Shown here piece by piece: positions 25,353-34,679 of a DNA stretch of 64,000 nt. Under the pieces are notes generated by a model. The model ran no database searches and was not told where the DNA came from. It saw only the letters and a list, made by a program, of their open reading frames with translations. Within the stretch, counting starts at the first letter, position 1. Every line of letters begins with the position of its first letter. The translations under genes and the position numbers were made by a program. The stretch is taken from the NCBI RefSeq assembly GCF_042676045.1, contig NZ_JBHTJV010000005.1, forward strand, positions 1 through 64,000, read 5' to 3'. The DNA is from Pseudahrensia aquimaris. GTDB lineage: Bacteria; Pseudomonadota; Alphaproteobacteria; Rhizobiales; Rhizobiaceae.

Positions 25353-27209
25353 ATGACCAAATCTGCTTTCCAAGACTTTTCAGCACCCGCTGCACCTGTT
25401 CGTGGTGACTCACGTCTTGTTTCCCTTCGAACACATATGAAGAAAGTTGGCGTAGATGCCGTGCTGGTCCCGCATGCGGACGAACAGCGCAACGAATACC
25501 TCCCCGCCTGTGCTGAACGGCTGGCATGGCTCACAGGCTTCACAGGCTCCGCGGGAGCGGCAATCGTTACGCAGGACAAAGCCGTTCTCTTCGTGGATGG
25601 TCGCTACACACTGCAAGCTGCAGATCAAACCGATGCAGACCATATCGAAATCGACGATCTCGTCGGAAACCCACCCCACAAATGGCTCAAACAGCAGGGC
25701 ACCAAAGGCATCGTGTTCGGCATTGACCCTTGGGTGATGACCGAGAATGAAGTCAAAAGCCTGCGCGCAGCGGTTGCATCTCTCGACGGGGAATTGCGAC
25801 TGCTCGACACCAATCCAGTCGATGCTGTCTGGAAAGACCGGCCCGCTCCGCCGATGGCTGGGGCCCATCTACACGATTTCCAATATGCGGGGAAAACCAC
25901 TGACCAGAAAATGCCGGAAATTGAGCAAGCCCTGGAAGACGCTGGAGCGGATATGGCGCTGCTCACCGACGCAACCTCTGTGTCGTGGTTGTTCAACATT
26001 CGCGGTCATGACGTGGCACACACGCCGCTCGTTCTTGCGCATGCCTTGATCATCAAAGGACAATATCCGCACGTCTTCATCGCGCCGGAAAAGATGGACA
26101 TTGAGTGCAAAGCCTTCCTCACGCAGTCAGCAGAGCTTGCAGACCCCGTCGCACTGAAACCAACATTAGCCGCACGCGCCAAGGGCAAGAAGGTGCTGCT
26201 GGATCCAAATTTGACCCCCTATGGCTTTTTTAATCTGGTTGAAGAAGCCGGCGGCGAAATCATACGTGCGCCGGACCCATGCCGGCTGCCCCGTGCCATC
26301 AAGAACGAAGCTGAAATCGAAGGCACACGCACTGCACACCTTCGCGATGGAGTAGCCATCACTACCTTCCTTGCTTGGCTCGACAATCAGAACCCCGGCA
26401 GCGTTGATGAGATAACAGCTGCGCAATATCTGGAAAAAACCCGCAGAGCGATGGCTGGAAACAAACCGCTGCAAGACATTTCCTTCGATACCATTTCTGG
26501 CAGCGGCCCTAACGGTGCCATCGTCCACTATCGCGTGACCGAAGCGACCAACCGCACGCTTGGCGATGGCGAACTTTATCTGGTCGATTCAGGTGGCCAA
26601 TACCAAGACGGCACAACAGACATCACCCGAACCGTTGCCATCGGCCAACCACCGCGCGACGCCCGCCACGCTTTCACTCTGGTCCTCAAAGGTCACATCA
26701 ATCTGTCACTTGCACGCTTTCCAAAAGGCACGCGCGGCGTTGACCTCGACGTTCTCGCCCGCAACGCGCTGTGGCGGCACGGCATGGATTACGCCCACGG
26801 AACAGGCCATGGCGTCGGTTCCTATCTCTCTGTGCATGAGGGGCCGCAAAACATATCTAAGCGCGGCATGCAGGAATTGCTTCCGGGTATGATTATCTCC
26901 AACGAACCGGGCGTTTACAAAACAGGCGCTTTCGGCATCCGCATCGAAAATCTGGTCTTGGTGCGCGAGGCGGAAGAGATCGACGGCGGCGATACGCCAA
27001 TGCTTGGTTTCGAGACGCTGACGCTCGCACCCATCGACGCCCGCCTTATTGACCCGACTATGATGAACGATGACGAACTGCACTGGCTCAACGCCTATCA
27101 CGGCTGGGTGCGGCGCCAACTGACGCCACTGGTCAGCGAAGAAGTCGCCCAGTGGCTGAAACAGGCGACCGAGCCGTTGGCGCGAAACTTGCCACCGGCA
27201 TCCGCCTGA
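25353..27209 (+). CDS. Xaa-Pro aminopeptidase (M24B, aminopeptidase P)
   Basis: A 618-residue three-domain aminopeptidase P. Two creatinase-like N-terminal domains precede the pita-bread catalytic domain. Metal-ligand segments are L-V-D-S-G-G-Q-Y and G-T-T-D-I-T-R (two aspartates), H-G-T-G-H-G-V-G (histidine), N-E-P-G-V-Y (glutamate) and I-R-I-E-N-L (glutamate). It removes the N-terminal residue before a proline. The long form (about 600 residues) is common in alphaproteobacteria, where it often sits near prmA as here. Confidence 0.94.
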   Translation: MTKSAFQDFSAPAAPVRGDSRLVSLRTHMKKVGVDAVLVPHADEQRNEYLPACAERLAWLTGFTGSAGAAIVTQDKAVLFVDGRYTLQAADQTDADHIEIDDLVGNPPHKWLKQQGTKGIVFGIDPWVMTENEVKSLRAAVASLDGELRLLDTNPVDAVWKDRPAPPMAGAHLHDFQYAGKTTDQKMPEIEQALEDAGADMALLTDATSVSWLFNIRGHDVAHTPLVLAHALIIKGQYPHVFIAPEKMDIECKAFLTQSAELADPVALKPTLAARAKGKKVLLDPNLTPYGFFNLVEEAGGEIIRAPDPCRLPRAIKNEAEIEGTRTAHLRDGVAITTFLAWLDNQNPGSVDEITAAQYLEKTRRAMAGNKPLQDISFDTISGSGPNGAIVHYRVTEATNRTLGDGELYLVDSGGQYQDGTTDITRTVAIGQPPRDARHAFTLVLKGHINLSLARFPKGTRGVDLDVLARNALWRHGMDYAHGTGHGVGSYLSVHEGPQNISKRGMQELLPGMIISNEPGVYKTGAFGIRIENLVLVREAEEIDGGDTPMLGFETLTLAPIDARLIDPTMMNDDELHWLNAYHGWVRRQLTPLVSEEVAQWLKQATEPLARNLPPASA

Positions 27210-27215
27210 TGGGCA

Positions 27216-27512
27216 TTATCCCACCAAAAACCGCAAACCCACCACCGTTGCCAAGCCAGCGACCAGCGTGAAGGTGAGCGACAGGCGCGTTGCCACAAAC
27301 GCCGCAACACCAATCCCCAGCGCTTCTACCGGCCCCTTGCTCACCAAATAGGGAGCTACAAGTGCCGCCAGCATCGCCGTTGGAACAGCATCAAGCGCCG
27401 CTTCAACCCGGTGGTTGATCGTGCCGAAACGCGACAAGATCACATGCCCGCCAGCGCGGGTGAGATAGGTGCCGATAGCGCAGGCAAGGAACAACCAGAC
27501 AAGTTCGTTCAT
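27216..27512 (-). CDS. azlD: AzlD-family membrane protein
   Basis: A 98-residue protein with about four hydrophobic segments (W-L-F-L-A-C-A-I-G-T-Y-L-T-R-A-G; A-M-L-A-A-L-V-A-P-Y-L-V) matching AzlD. The ATG at 27512 overlaps the azlC stop (ATGA); the longer frame upstream only reads through azlC. With AzlC it forms a small exporter, known for branched-chain amino acids or their analogues. It is convergent with the aminopeptidase, which liberates free amino acids, but that link is speculative. Confidence 0.85.
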   Translation of the reverse strand: MNELVWLFLACAIGTYLTRAGGHVILSRFGTINHRVEAALDAVPTAMLAALVAPYLVSKGPVEALGIGVAAFVATRLSLTFTLVAGLATVVGLRFLVG

Positions 27513-28252
27513 GGCGCTGCCTCGCCTTTCGAGGACACTTTCGGTTTGCTCATAGCAGCCGCACACAGGAGCCCTGCAAGCCCGCCTAAAGTGACGTTCC
27601 AGGGAGCGCCGATGGTCCACCAGATGACCAATGACGTGGCAACGCTAACCGCCAGAACCGGAACAAAATTCAACGCTTTCCGAAAACCCATCACAAGACC
27701 GATGAAATAGACAGGCAGCAGCATGTCGAATCCCCAAGCCGCAGGGTCATCAATCAAAGTGCCAAAAAATGCCCCTATGCCGTTAGCGACCATCCAAGCC
27801 GCGTAAAGCATGATGCCGTAAGAAAAGAAGTAGGACGGGTTCAGCACCGTGTTGCGCCGCCTGCTTTCAGCAGCAGCAAACAACGGGTCCATCAGAAAGA
27901 AAAACGCACCCGCTTTCTGCACAGTCGAAAACCGCCCCATCGCTCGCCCGATGGTGGCTGAATACAAAACATGCCGGAAGTTGATCGCCACCACCGTCAG
28001 AACGATGGCCCAGTAAGGCACCTGTTGGCCCAGCAAATCGAGCATGGCATATTGGCTGGCGCCTGCAAAAATGGTGGCGGAGGCAAAAACCACCTCCCAC
28101 TTTGGCAATCCCTGTCCCACAGCCAAGGCGGCAAACAAAGCGCCAAAGGGAAGAACGGCGATCATCACTGGCGTCACATCGCGCAAGGCAGCTGAAAATT
28201 CGCGGCGGAAATCGACCGCTTCAGCACCACCTATTTCATCCGCCGCACTCAC
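27509..28252 (-). CDS. azlC: AzlC-family amino-acid exporter subunit
   Basis: A 247-residue membrane protein. It has the AzlC opening R-D-V-T-P-V-M-I-A-V-L-P-F-G and the conserved F-A-G-A-S-Q-Y-A-M-L-D-L-L segment, plus five or six further hydrophobic helices. It starts with GTG at 28252, overlapping the ligA stop, so the pair is translated from the ligA transcript. It pairs with AzlD to export branched-chain amino acids. Confidence 0.88.
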   Translation of the reverse strand: MSAADEIGGAEAVDFRREFSAALRDVTPVMIAVLPFGALFAALAVGQGLPKWEVVFASATIFAGASQYAMLDLLGQQVPYWAIVLTVVAINFRHVLYSATIGRAMGRFSTVQKAGAFFFLMDPLFAAAESRRRNTVLNPSYFFSYGIMLYAAWMVANGIGAFFGTLIDDPAAWGFDMLLPVYFIGLVMGFRKALNFVPVLAVSVATSLVIWWTIGAPWNVTLGGLAGLLCAAAMSKPKVSSKGEAAP

Positions 28253-30402
28253 GCACCCACCAAATCGAACCAGCCGTCCTCGTCTATCGTCTCAACACCC
28301 AAATCGGCTGCCTTCTTTAGTTTCGAGCCAGCCCCAGGCCCGGCAACCAATAGATCGGTTTTTCCCGATACAGAGCCGGATACCTTCGCCCCCAACCGCT
28401 CGGCCATCGCTTTGGCCTCGTCGCGGGTCATGCGCTCCAACGAGCCTGTGAAGACGACCGTTTTTCCGGCAACAGGAGAATCGCTCGCGACCGCTTCCGC
28501 GTTTTTCACTGTGATTTCCGCCAGCAAATCTTCGGTGATCTTACGGTTATGCGGTTCGTTGAAAAACCGCACCAAAGCGCGCGCGGCCGTCTCACCAATG
28601 CCGTCAATATCGACCAGTTCCTGCCAAGCCTCACTTTCAAAATCACTCGCTTCATCAACAACTTGCATGATTTTCTCAATGCTACCGTAGTGACGCGCCA
28701 GCAGCTTTGCATTGCCATCACCGATGTGGCGAATGCCAAGTGCAAATACGAAGCGGTGCAGATCAACTTCGCGCCGCGCGTCTATGGATGCAAACAGATT
28801 GGCAGCACTGGTCTCGCCAAATCCATCGCGGTTTTTCAGTCGTGTAAGCGACCGCGCATCGCGCTTCTCCAGCGTGAAAATGTCGGCAATCGTGCTCACC
28901 AATCCCCACTCGTAAAACGCCTCCGCCTGCTTGTCGCCAAATCCATCAATGTCAAAAGCGTTGCGCGACACGAAGTGCTTAATTCCCTCCACCGCCTGCG
29001 CAGGGCAAATCAAACCTCCAGTGCAACGGCGCACAGAATCAACCTTGCCACTCTTGTCATTAACCTCACGCACCGCCTCGCTCCCGCAAGCAGGACAAAG
29101 CGTTGGGAAAACGAAAGGCTGGCTGTCAGACGGACGCTTGGAAACATCCACATCCATGACCTTCGGAATAACGTCACCCGCACGATAGATCGTCACCGCA
29201 TCGCCAATGCGCAGATCGCGCCCTTCTCGGATGGGTTCGCCGTTTGAGCCAATGCCCGCGATATAATCTTCATTGTGCAGCGTGGCATTGGACACAACCA
29301 CGCCACCCACTGTTACCGGCTCCAGCCGCGCAACGGGAGAGAGCGCGCCTGTGCGACCGACCTGAATTTCAATGTCACGTAGAATGGTCGTTGCGATTTC
29401 GGCCGGAAATTTATGTGCAATCGCCCAGCGCGGACTGCGCGAGACGAAACCCAGACGCGCCTGAAGTGCCAGATCATCAACCTTATAGACCACTCCGTCG
29501 ATATCGTAATCGAGGGTTGCCCGCTGCTCTTCGATCAAGCGGTAGCGCTCAATCAGGCCGTTCGTGTCCTCAAACCGCCCCATCAGCGGATTGGTCTTAA
29601 ACCCCCACTGCGCAAACAGGTCTACCATCGCCTTTTGCCCATTACGCGGCAGGCCACTGACAGCACCCCAGGCATAGGCGAAGAAGCGCAAAGGCCGTTG
29701 GGCCGTAATGGACGAATCCAATTGCCGCAACGAACCCGCCGCCGTGTTACGCGGGTTCACATAGGTCTGCTTGCCCTCGGCCTCCATCCGAGCGTTCAAC
29801 GCTGCAAAATCCGCCTTGCCCATATAGACTTCACCGCGCACCTCCACGACATCGGGTACATCAGTGCCAATCAGTTTTTGCGGAATATCTGCAATCGTTT
29901 TGGCATTGGAGGTAACGTCCTCACCCACCTGCCCGTCGCCACGGGTGACCGCATGGACCAGAACGCCCCCCTCATAGCGCAGTGCCAATGACAAACCGTC
30001 AATCTTCGGCTCAGCAGTAAAGGCAAGCGGCTTGTCTTCCGGCCACTTCAAGAAACGCTTCACACGACCAACAAAGTCGGCCACGTCCTCATCGCTGAAC
30101 GCATTATCGAGCGACAACATCGGCACTTCATGCGCGATTTTGGAAAACTTGCTTTGAGCGGCCGCGCCAACCTGTTGGGATGGAGAATTGGAACGCACAA
30201 GCGCCGGAAACCGAGCTTCAATCGCAGCGTTTCGCTGCCGCAGGGCATCGTAGTCCGCATCAGAAATCGAAGGCGCATCATTGCCGTGATAAAGCGCGTC
30301 ATGATGAGCAATTTCTTCAGCCAGACGTTCAAGTTCAGCTCCTGCCTGCTCCTCGCTCAGCGCATCAACGTCAATTTCAGAGAGTTTTTCAGGGTCGCTC
30401 AT
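28249..30402 (-). CDS. ligA: NAD-dependent DNA ligase LigA
   Basis: A 717-residue ligase. The adenylated lysine is in A-E-P-K-I-D-G-L-S-L. An OB-fold follows, then a zinc-finger cysteine set (C-P-A-C-G and, later, R-C-T-G-G-L-I-C), helix-hairpin-helix repeats, and a C-terminal BRCT domain (V-V-F-T-G-S-L-E-R-M). It joins Okazaki fragments and seals repair nicks. The ATG at 30402 (MSDPEKL) is preferred; a TTG 21 bp upstream is possible. It is 44 bp after recN. Confidence 0.96.
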   Translation of the reverse strand: MSDPEKLSEIDVDALSEEQAGAELERLAEEIAHHDALYHGNDAPSISDADYDALRQRNAAIEARFPALVRSNSPSQQVGAAAQSKFSKIAHEVPMLSLDNAFSDEDVADFVGRVKRFLKWPEDKPLAFTAEPKIDGLSLALRYEGGVLVHAVTRGDGQVGEDVTSNAKTIADIPQKLIGTDVPDVVEVRGEVYMGKADFAALNARMEAEGKQTYVNPRNTAAGSLRQLDSSITAQRPLRFFAYAWGAVSGLPRNGQKAMVDLFAQWGFKTNPLMGRFEDTNGLIERYRLIEEQRATLDYDIDGVVYKVDDLALQARLGFVSRSPRWAIAHKFPAEIATTILRDIEIQVGRTGALSPVARLEPVTVGGVVVSNATLHNEDYIAGIGSNGEPIREGRDLRIGDAVTIYRAGDVIPKVMDVDVSKRPSDSQPFVFPTLCPACGSEAVREVNDKSGKVDSVRRCTGGLICPAQAVEGIKHFVSRNAFDIDGFGDKQAEAFYEWGLVSTIADIFTLEKRDARSLTRLKNRDGFGETSAANLFASIDARREVDLHRFVFALGIRHIGDGNAKLLARHYGSIEKIMQVVDEASDFESEAWQELVDIDGIGETAARALVRFFNEPHNRKITEDLLAEITVKNAEAVASDSPVAGKTVVFTGSLERMTRDEAKAMAERLGAKVSGSVSGKTDLLVAGPGAGSKLKKAADLGVETIDEDGWFDLVGA

Positions 30403-30446
30403 TGGGGAAAACGCACAAGACAAAATCGGTGCCCTGCTCTAGCCCC

Positions 30447-32129
30447 TCATCCTGCTGCCAGCAAGCGCGCCGCTGCCGCACGGGCTTCATCCGTCACTTG
30501 CGCCCCGGCCAACATGCGGGCGATTTCTTCTTGGCGGTTATCGCCAAAGATTGGCGTCACTCTGGTTTCCACTTCAGCGCTGGCATTTTCGGCGTCACGC
30601 TTGGAGATCAACAGATGCGCCTGCGCCCGCGCTGCCACTTGGGGTGCATGGGTCACGGAAAGCACCTGAACGTGCTGCGCCAAACGCGCCAAGCGTGCGC
30701 CAATCGCGTCGGCCACAGCGCCGCCAACGCCTGTATCGATCTCATCGAATACCAGAGTCGGTGCAGAGCCACGATCGGCGAGAGCAACCTTGAGCGCCAA
30801 CAGGAAACGTGAAAGCTCGCCACCGGACGCCACTTTCATCATCGCCCCCGGACGAGTGCCGGGGTTTGTTTGGACATAGAATTCCAGCGTGTCGCAGCCT
30901 TCAGCTGTTATTTCATCCATGTTACGCGTCTGCTCTACGAAAAAACGGGCCTGATCCAGCTTCAGCGCAGGAAGCTCTGCCATCACGCTTTTCGCCAATT
31001 GTTCGCCGGCAGCCTTGCGCCTGCTGGATAGATCAAGCGCTTTGTCGCTCAGTGCCGCACGCTTTTCCTTCGCAGCAAGTTCCAATTCGCGCAAACGGTC
31101 TTCTCCCGCATCAAGATCGGAGAGATCCTGCGCCAAACGCGCCGCATGGGCCTCCAAACCTTCCACCGGAACGTTGTATTTGCGCGAAGCAGCACGAAGC
31201 GCAAAGAGGCGCTCTTCGGCATTTTCCAGCTCCTGCGGATCAAATTCCGACAGGCGCAGCGCATGTTGCAATTCGTTCTCCGCCGTCCCCAGCGCATCAA
31301 GCGCAGCATCGAATGCGGCAATCACACCGTCGAGCAAGCCCGGAGCGCTTTCTGATTTACGTTCCAGTTTGCGCACAGCACCGGTGAGCGTCGGGACTGG
31401 CGAAGAACCGCTGGTCAAAACTTCGTAGGCTTCTGCAATATCTGACGCTATTTTCTCCGCCTGCATCATCTTCTGTCGACGACCCGCCAACTCTTCTTCT
31501 TCGCCCTCCAGCGGAGCCAGAAGGGTCAATTCTTCAACACTTGCGCGAAGATAATCAGCATCACGCGCCGCTTTCTCCACACGCGCTTGGGTGTCTCGCA
31601 GTTCCTTTTCCGCCACGCGCCAATCGCGCCACAGCTCGCCTACAGCCAAAACGTGCTTCTGCAACCCGCCGTATGCGTCCACGAGTTCACGGTGAGCGGC
31701 AGCATCCACCATAGCCCGCTCTTCATGCTGACCGTGGATTTCTACCAACGCTCGGCCAACTTCTTTAAGTGTTGCGACGGACACGGGGCGATCATTTATG
31801 TACGCTCTAGTACGGCCATCAGCATTCTGCGTACGGCGCAGGATGATGCCATCAGCCGGACCGTCATCATCGTGCAGGTCGTTGGCCCTTAAAATTTCGA
31901 AAACCGCATGATCAGAGACGACATCAAAAATCGCGCTCACCTGCCCCTGTGGACAGCCAACGCGCACAAGATCACCATCACCCCGCGCTCCCAGCGCAAG
32001 CGAAAGCGAATCGAGCAAAATAGACTTACCGGCACCCGTTTCCCCCGAAAGCACGGCCAAGCCGTCGTCGAACTCGATATCGAGTGCGCGGATCAGCACG
32101 ATGTCACGGATGGAAAGCGCAGAAAGCAT
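30447..32129 (-). CDS. recN: DNA repair protein RecN
   Basis: A 560-residue SMC-like ATPase. Walker A is G-E-T-G-A-G-K-S near residue 30, two coiled-coil arms fill ~160-370, the signature-type segment A-S-G-G-E-L-S-R-F-L-L-A lies near 432, and Walker B L-V-F-D-E-I-D follows. It tethers DNA in double-strand-break repair. Between bamD and ligA as in other Hyphomicrobiales. Confidence 0.95.
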   Translation of the reverse strand: MLSALSIRDIVLIRALDIEFDDGLAVLSGETGAGKSILLDSLSLALGARGDGDLVRVGCPQGQVSAIFDVVSDHAVFEILRANDLHDDDGPADGIILRRTQNADGRTRAYINDRPVSVATLKEVGRALVEIHGQHEERAMVDAAAHRELVDAYGGLQKHVLAVGELWRDWRVAEKELRDTQARVEKAARDADYLRASVEELTLLAPLEGEEEELAGRRQKMMQAEKIASDIAEAYEVLTSGSSPVPTLTGAVRKLERKSESAPGLLDGVIAAFDAALDALGTAENELQHALRLSEFDPQELENAEERLFALRAASRKYNVPVEGLEAHAARLAQDLSDLDAGEDRLRELELAAKEKRAALSDKALDLSSRRKAAGEQLAKSVMAELPALKLDQARFFVEQTRNMDEITAEGCDTLEFYVQTNPGTRPGAMMKVASGGELSRFLLALKVALADRGSAPTLVFDEIDTGVGGAVADAIGARLARLAQHVQVLSVTHAPQVAARAQAHLLISKRDAENASAEVETRVTPIFGDNRQEEIARMLAGAQVTDEARAAAARLLAAG

Positions 32130-32177
32130 AGGGTTGCCCGAAGAAGTCTGACTCGACTTCTATCTAGCCCAATTTCA

Positions 32178-32207
32178 AACAAACCGCAAAGATGTTTTTG
32201 GTTTGTT
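32178..32207 (-). terminator. Candidate terminator after bamD
   Basis: AACAAACC and GGTTTGTT form a perfect 8-bp stem with a 14-nt loop, in the 143-bp gap between bamD and recN. The flanking T-tract is modest, so termination may be partial and recN could be read from bamD. Confidence 0.4.
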
Positions 32208-32272
32208 CTTTTTCAGATCACACCAAAAAGGTCGCAGAGCAACTGAGCTAAGAATGGGAAAGAAGTGGACCG

Positions 32273-33142
32273 TTATGCACCAGTAATGAGTTTTGCCGCC
32301 TTGGAAATCCAAGAACCCTGGTTTTCAGAGGGACGAAGACCACCCGATTCCAGCAATGCATAGCTGTCTTTGTACCACTGGCTGTCTGGGAAATTGTGCC
32401 CCAACACAGCAGCTGCCGTTTGCGCTTCGCTGTTCAGGCCAAGCGCGTAATAGCTTTCCACCAATCGAGCGAGTGCTTCTTCAACATGGCGCGTGTCTTC
32501 AAATTTCTCGACAACCGTGCGGAAGCGGTTGATGGCTGCCAAATGCTCGCGGCGCTCTTGATAATAGCGTCCAACCAGCATTTCCTCGCCAGCAAGCTGG
32601 TCTTTCGCAATACGCATTTTGCGCTTGGCGTCTTCCACATATTCGCTGTCGGGATAGCGCGTCACCACTTCATTCATTGCACGATACGTCTCACGCGCAG
32701 ATTTCTGATCGCGGGTCACGTCGGAAAGCTGGCGAAAATGGCTCATGCCAACCAGATAGAGCGCATAGGGCGCTTCTTCGTCGGACGGGTACAGCGAAGC
32801 AAAGCGTTTGCCGCTCGCGATAACCTCGGGATAATTGCCCTGCTTGTAGGCAAGAAACGTATTCATCACGAGAGATTTTTTGGCAAGGTCAGAATAAGGG
32901 TGCTGACGATCCACCTTTTGAAACTTCTTGCGCGCCTCGGTCAGATCACCAGCGTCAATGTTTGCAAGAGCTTCGTTGTATGTTTGGTCAGCAGGAACAG
33001 TTGGATCAAGAAAAGCGTTCGTATCAGTTTCCTTTGAACAACCGGAAACAATGAGCGCTGCACACACAGCGCCAAGAGCGGCTTTACCAAGAGGGTAACG
33101 CGTCGCGAACGTATGTTTCCCGATCAAAGTCTTATCCGCCAT
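32273..33142 (-). CDS. bamD: Outer-membrane assembly lipoprotein BamD
   Basis: A 289-residue lipoprotein. The signal ends at the lipobox I-V-S-G-C with Cys35. Five TPR-like repeats follow (e.g. Y-N-E-A-L-A-N-I-D-A-G-D-L-T-E-A-R-K-K-F, and the R-Y-P-D-S-E-Y motif). BamD is the essential partner of BamA in beta-barrel insertion. AGGAAA lies before the ATG. It sits between lpxC and recN in a cell-envelope operon. Confidence 0.94.
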   Translation of the reverse strand: MADKTLIGKHTFATRYPLGKAALGAVCAALIVSGCSKETDTNAFLDPTVPADQTYNEALANIDAGDLTEARKKFQKVDRQHPYSDLAKKSLVMNTFLAYKQGNYPEVIASGKRFASLYPSDEEAPYALYLVGMSHFRQLSDVTRDQKSARETYRAMNEVVTRYPDSEYVEDAKRKMRIAKDQLAGEEMLVGRYYQERREHLAAINRFRTVVEKFEDTRHVEEALARLVESYYALGLNSEAQTAAAVLGHNFPDSQWYKDSYALLESGGLRPSENQGSWISKAAKLITGA

Positions 33143-33291
33143 CTTGTGTTTCCTAACACCGTATCGTGAAAGCTGCTTAGAGCGCCTCGCATGCGCCTTA
33201 TATCAGCACTTACGACAATTTGCATACGCCTCTGCAGGCGAAAAACGCTAAATTTGCGGCAGCGTTAAGGCAGAAAACCGATTGACGTGGC

Positions 33292-34260
33292 TTAGCTCTT
33301 GTCGGCTGCAAATGTTGGTGCGCTTACACGGATCATTTCGCTGCGTTCAGAATAGCTACCAACGCCTTCGGCGCTCACCCATTCATAGGCACTATGGTCT
33401 GACAAAAGCGCCTGAAGCGCCAGCGCATTGACCTTGTGGCCGCCGCGATAAGAGCGGAAACAACCGATTATCTGCGCTCCGGCCAAAGCCAAATCACCCA
33501 CAGCATCAAGCGTTTTGTGACGAACGAATTCATCTCGATAACGCAGGCCCTCTGTGTTGATGATCGTGTTGTCGTCGCCAATCACGACGGAATTTTCCAA
33601 ACTGGAACCCAGCGCAAAGCCAGCAGCCCAGAGCCGTTCAACGTCTTTCATAAAGCCGAAGGTGCGCGCACGCGAAAGCTCGCGACGGAAAACGTCCGGT
33701 GTCAGATCACTTGCAAATTTCTGCTTTCCAATGACTTCGTCATCAAAATCAATCTCGACTTCATAACGGGTTGTATCGCAGGGAGAAAAAGCGCCCCAGG
33801 AACCGCCCATATCAAAGCGAACCTCTTTCAAAACGCGCAGATAGCGGCGCGGGCGGTTCTGGTGAACCAGTCCAACGTTATCAATAGCGTCAACAAAAAC
33901 CTCGGAAGAGCCATCCATAACCGGAATTTCAGCGCTATCCACTTCGATAATAACGTTATCAATGTGCAGAGCTACGAGAGCGGCCATAAGGTGCTCAATC
34001 GTCATCACATGCACACCGGCTGGATCACCGATAACAGTGCAGAGCGCCGTAGCGCCCACGCTGGAGGCAACCGCTGGAATGTCACATTGCTGGTCTTGTG
34101 GAACGTCTGTGCGGTTGAAAACGATGCCCGTGTCGGCGTCTGCCGGGAGCAAAGCGATGGATACCGGCTTACCGGAGTGAACACCGACGCCGGACAAATC
34201 AATTCGTGCGGCTAGCGTGTTTTGCTTGCTGCCAGAAGCAGCGCTTTTAGTCGATGCCAT
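33292..34260 (-). CDS. lpxC: UDP-3-O-acyl-N-acetylglucosamine deacetylase LpxC
   Basis: A 322-residue zinc deacetylase, the committed step of lipid A synthesis. Zinc-binding signatures are seen: M-T-I-E-H-L-M-A-A-L, and H-K-T-L-D-A-V-G-D-L near the C-terminal half. The N-terminal G-V-G-V-H-S-G-K-P is also typical. GGGGT precedes the ATG. A perfect TTAA-N7-TTAA CtrA-like site lies about 200 bp upstream, so it probably has its own cell-cycle-linked promoter downstream of ftsZ. Confidence 0.96.
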   Translation of the reverse strand: MASTKSAASGSKQNTLAARIDLSGVGVHSGKPVSIALLPADADTGIVFNRTDVPQDQQCDIPAVASSVGATALCTVIGDPAGVHVMTIEHLMAALVALHIDNVIIEVDSAEIPVMDGSSEVFVDAIDNVGLVHQNRPRRYLRVLKEVRFDMGGSWGAFSPCDTTRYEVEIDFDDEVIGKQKFASDLTPDVFRRELSRARTFGFMKDVERLWAAGFALGSSLENSVVIGDDNTIINTEGLRYRDEFVRHKTLDAVGDLALAGAQIIGCFRSYRGGHKVNALALQALLSDHSAYEWVSAEGVGSYSERSEMIRVSAPTFAADKS

Positions 34261-34456
34261 ATTTACCCCAGTCCGCGATACAAATGCGGTTTAATTTCGC
34301 GTCATTGGGACTATGAACAGTGACGGGGCTTCCCCTTGAGCGGTTTCCCGCAAAGCCCGAAACAGTTGTCACGACTCACCTTCCCCAGCGACGATGAACT
34401 CTTACCTAACCGTCAGTTCCAAACCAAATAACGCTTTGTTACGCCATGTAACCACC

Positions 34457-34471
34457 TTAACAGACTGTTAA
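34457..34471. promoter_or_regulatory. CtrA-type binding motif upstream of lpxC
   Basis: TTAACAGACTGTTAA is an exact match to the full CtrA consensus TTAA-N7-TTAA. It lies 197 bp before the lpxC start and 209 bp after the ftsZ stop. CtrA is the master cell-cycle regulator of many alphaproteobacteria, so lipid A synthesis may be tied to the cell cycle here. Binding is inferred. Confidence 0.6.
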
Positions 34472-34529
34472 CGCTTAAATTTTCCACAGAAGAGTGGTAA
34501 ACAGTCTCTTTGGTAGTCCCTTACAAACA

Positions 34530-34561
34530 GGGCCGGTCACAACTTCAGTCATGACCAGCCC
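34530..34561 (-). terminator. Candidate ftsZ terminator
   Basis: GGGC-c-GGTCA and TGACC-a-GCCC form a 9-bp stem with one mismatch and a 12-nt loop, 119 bp after the ftsZ stop. The following minus-strand bases are TGTTTGT, a weak U-tract, so confidence is moderate. Confidence 0.4.
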
Positions 34562-34679
34562 CCTGCTTAAAGCGTATCGCTAGAATCTTAATCAAACTTT
34601 AGCATTACGGCCCGGCGAAGGACGCAATACGCCCGCCGCATTCACATGATATGTCAGCACTGTAACAAGCTGGCACCGC

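Larger units (their letters stand above)
34261..34679. other. Regulatory gap between ftsZ and lpxC
   Basis: About 420 bp without a gene. It contains a candidate ftsZ terminator (34530-34561) and the CtrA-like motif (34457-34471), with a further TTAA at 34475-34478. The lpxC promoter is presumably around 34300-34470. I see no small ORF, riboswitch or tRNA here. Confidence 0.6.
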
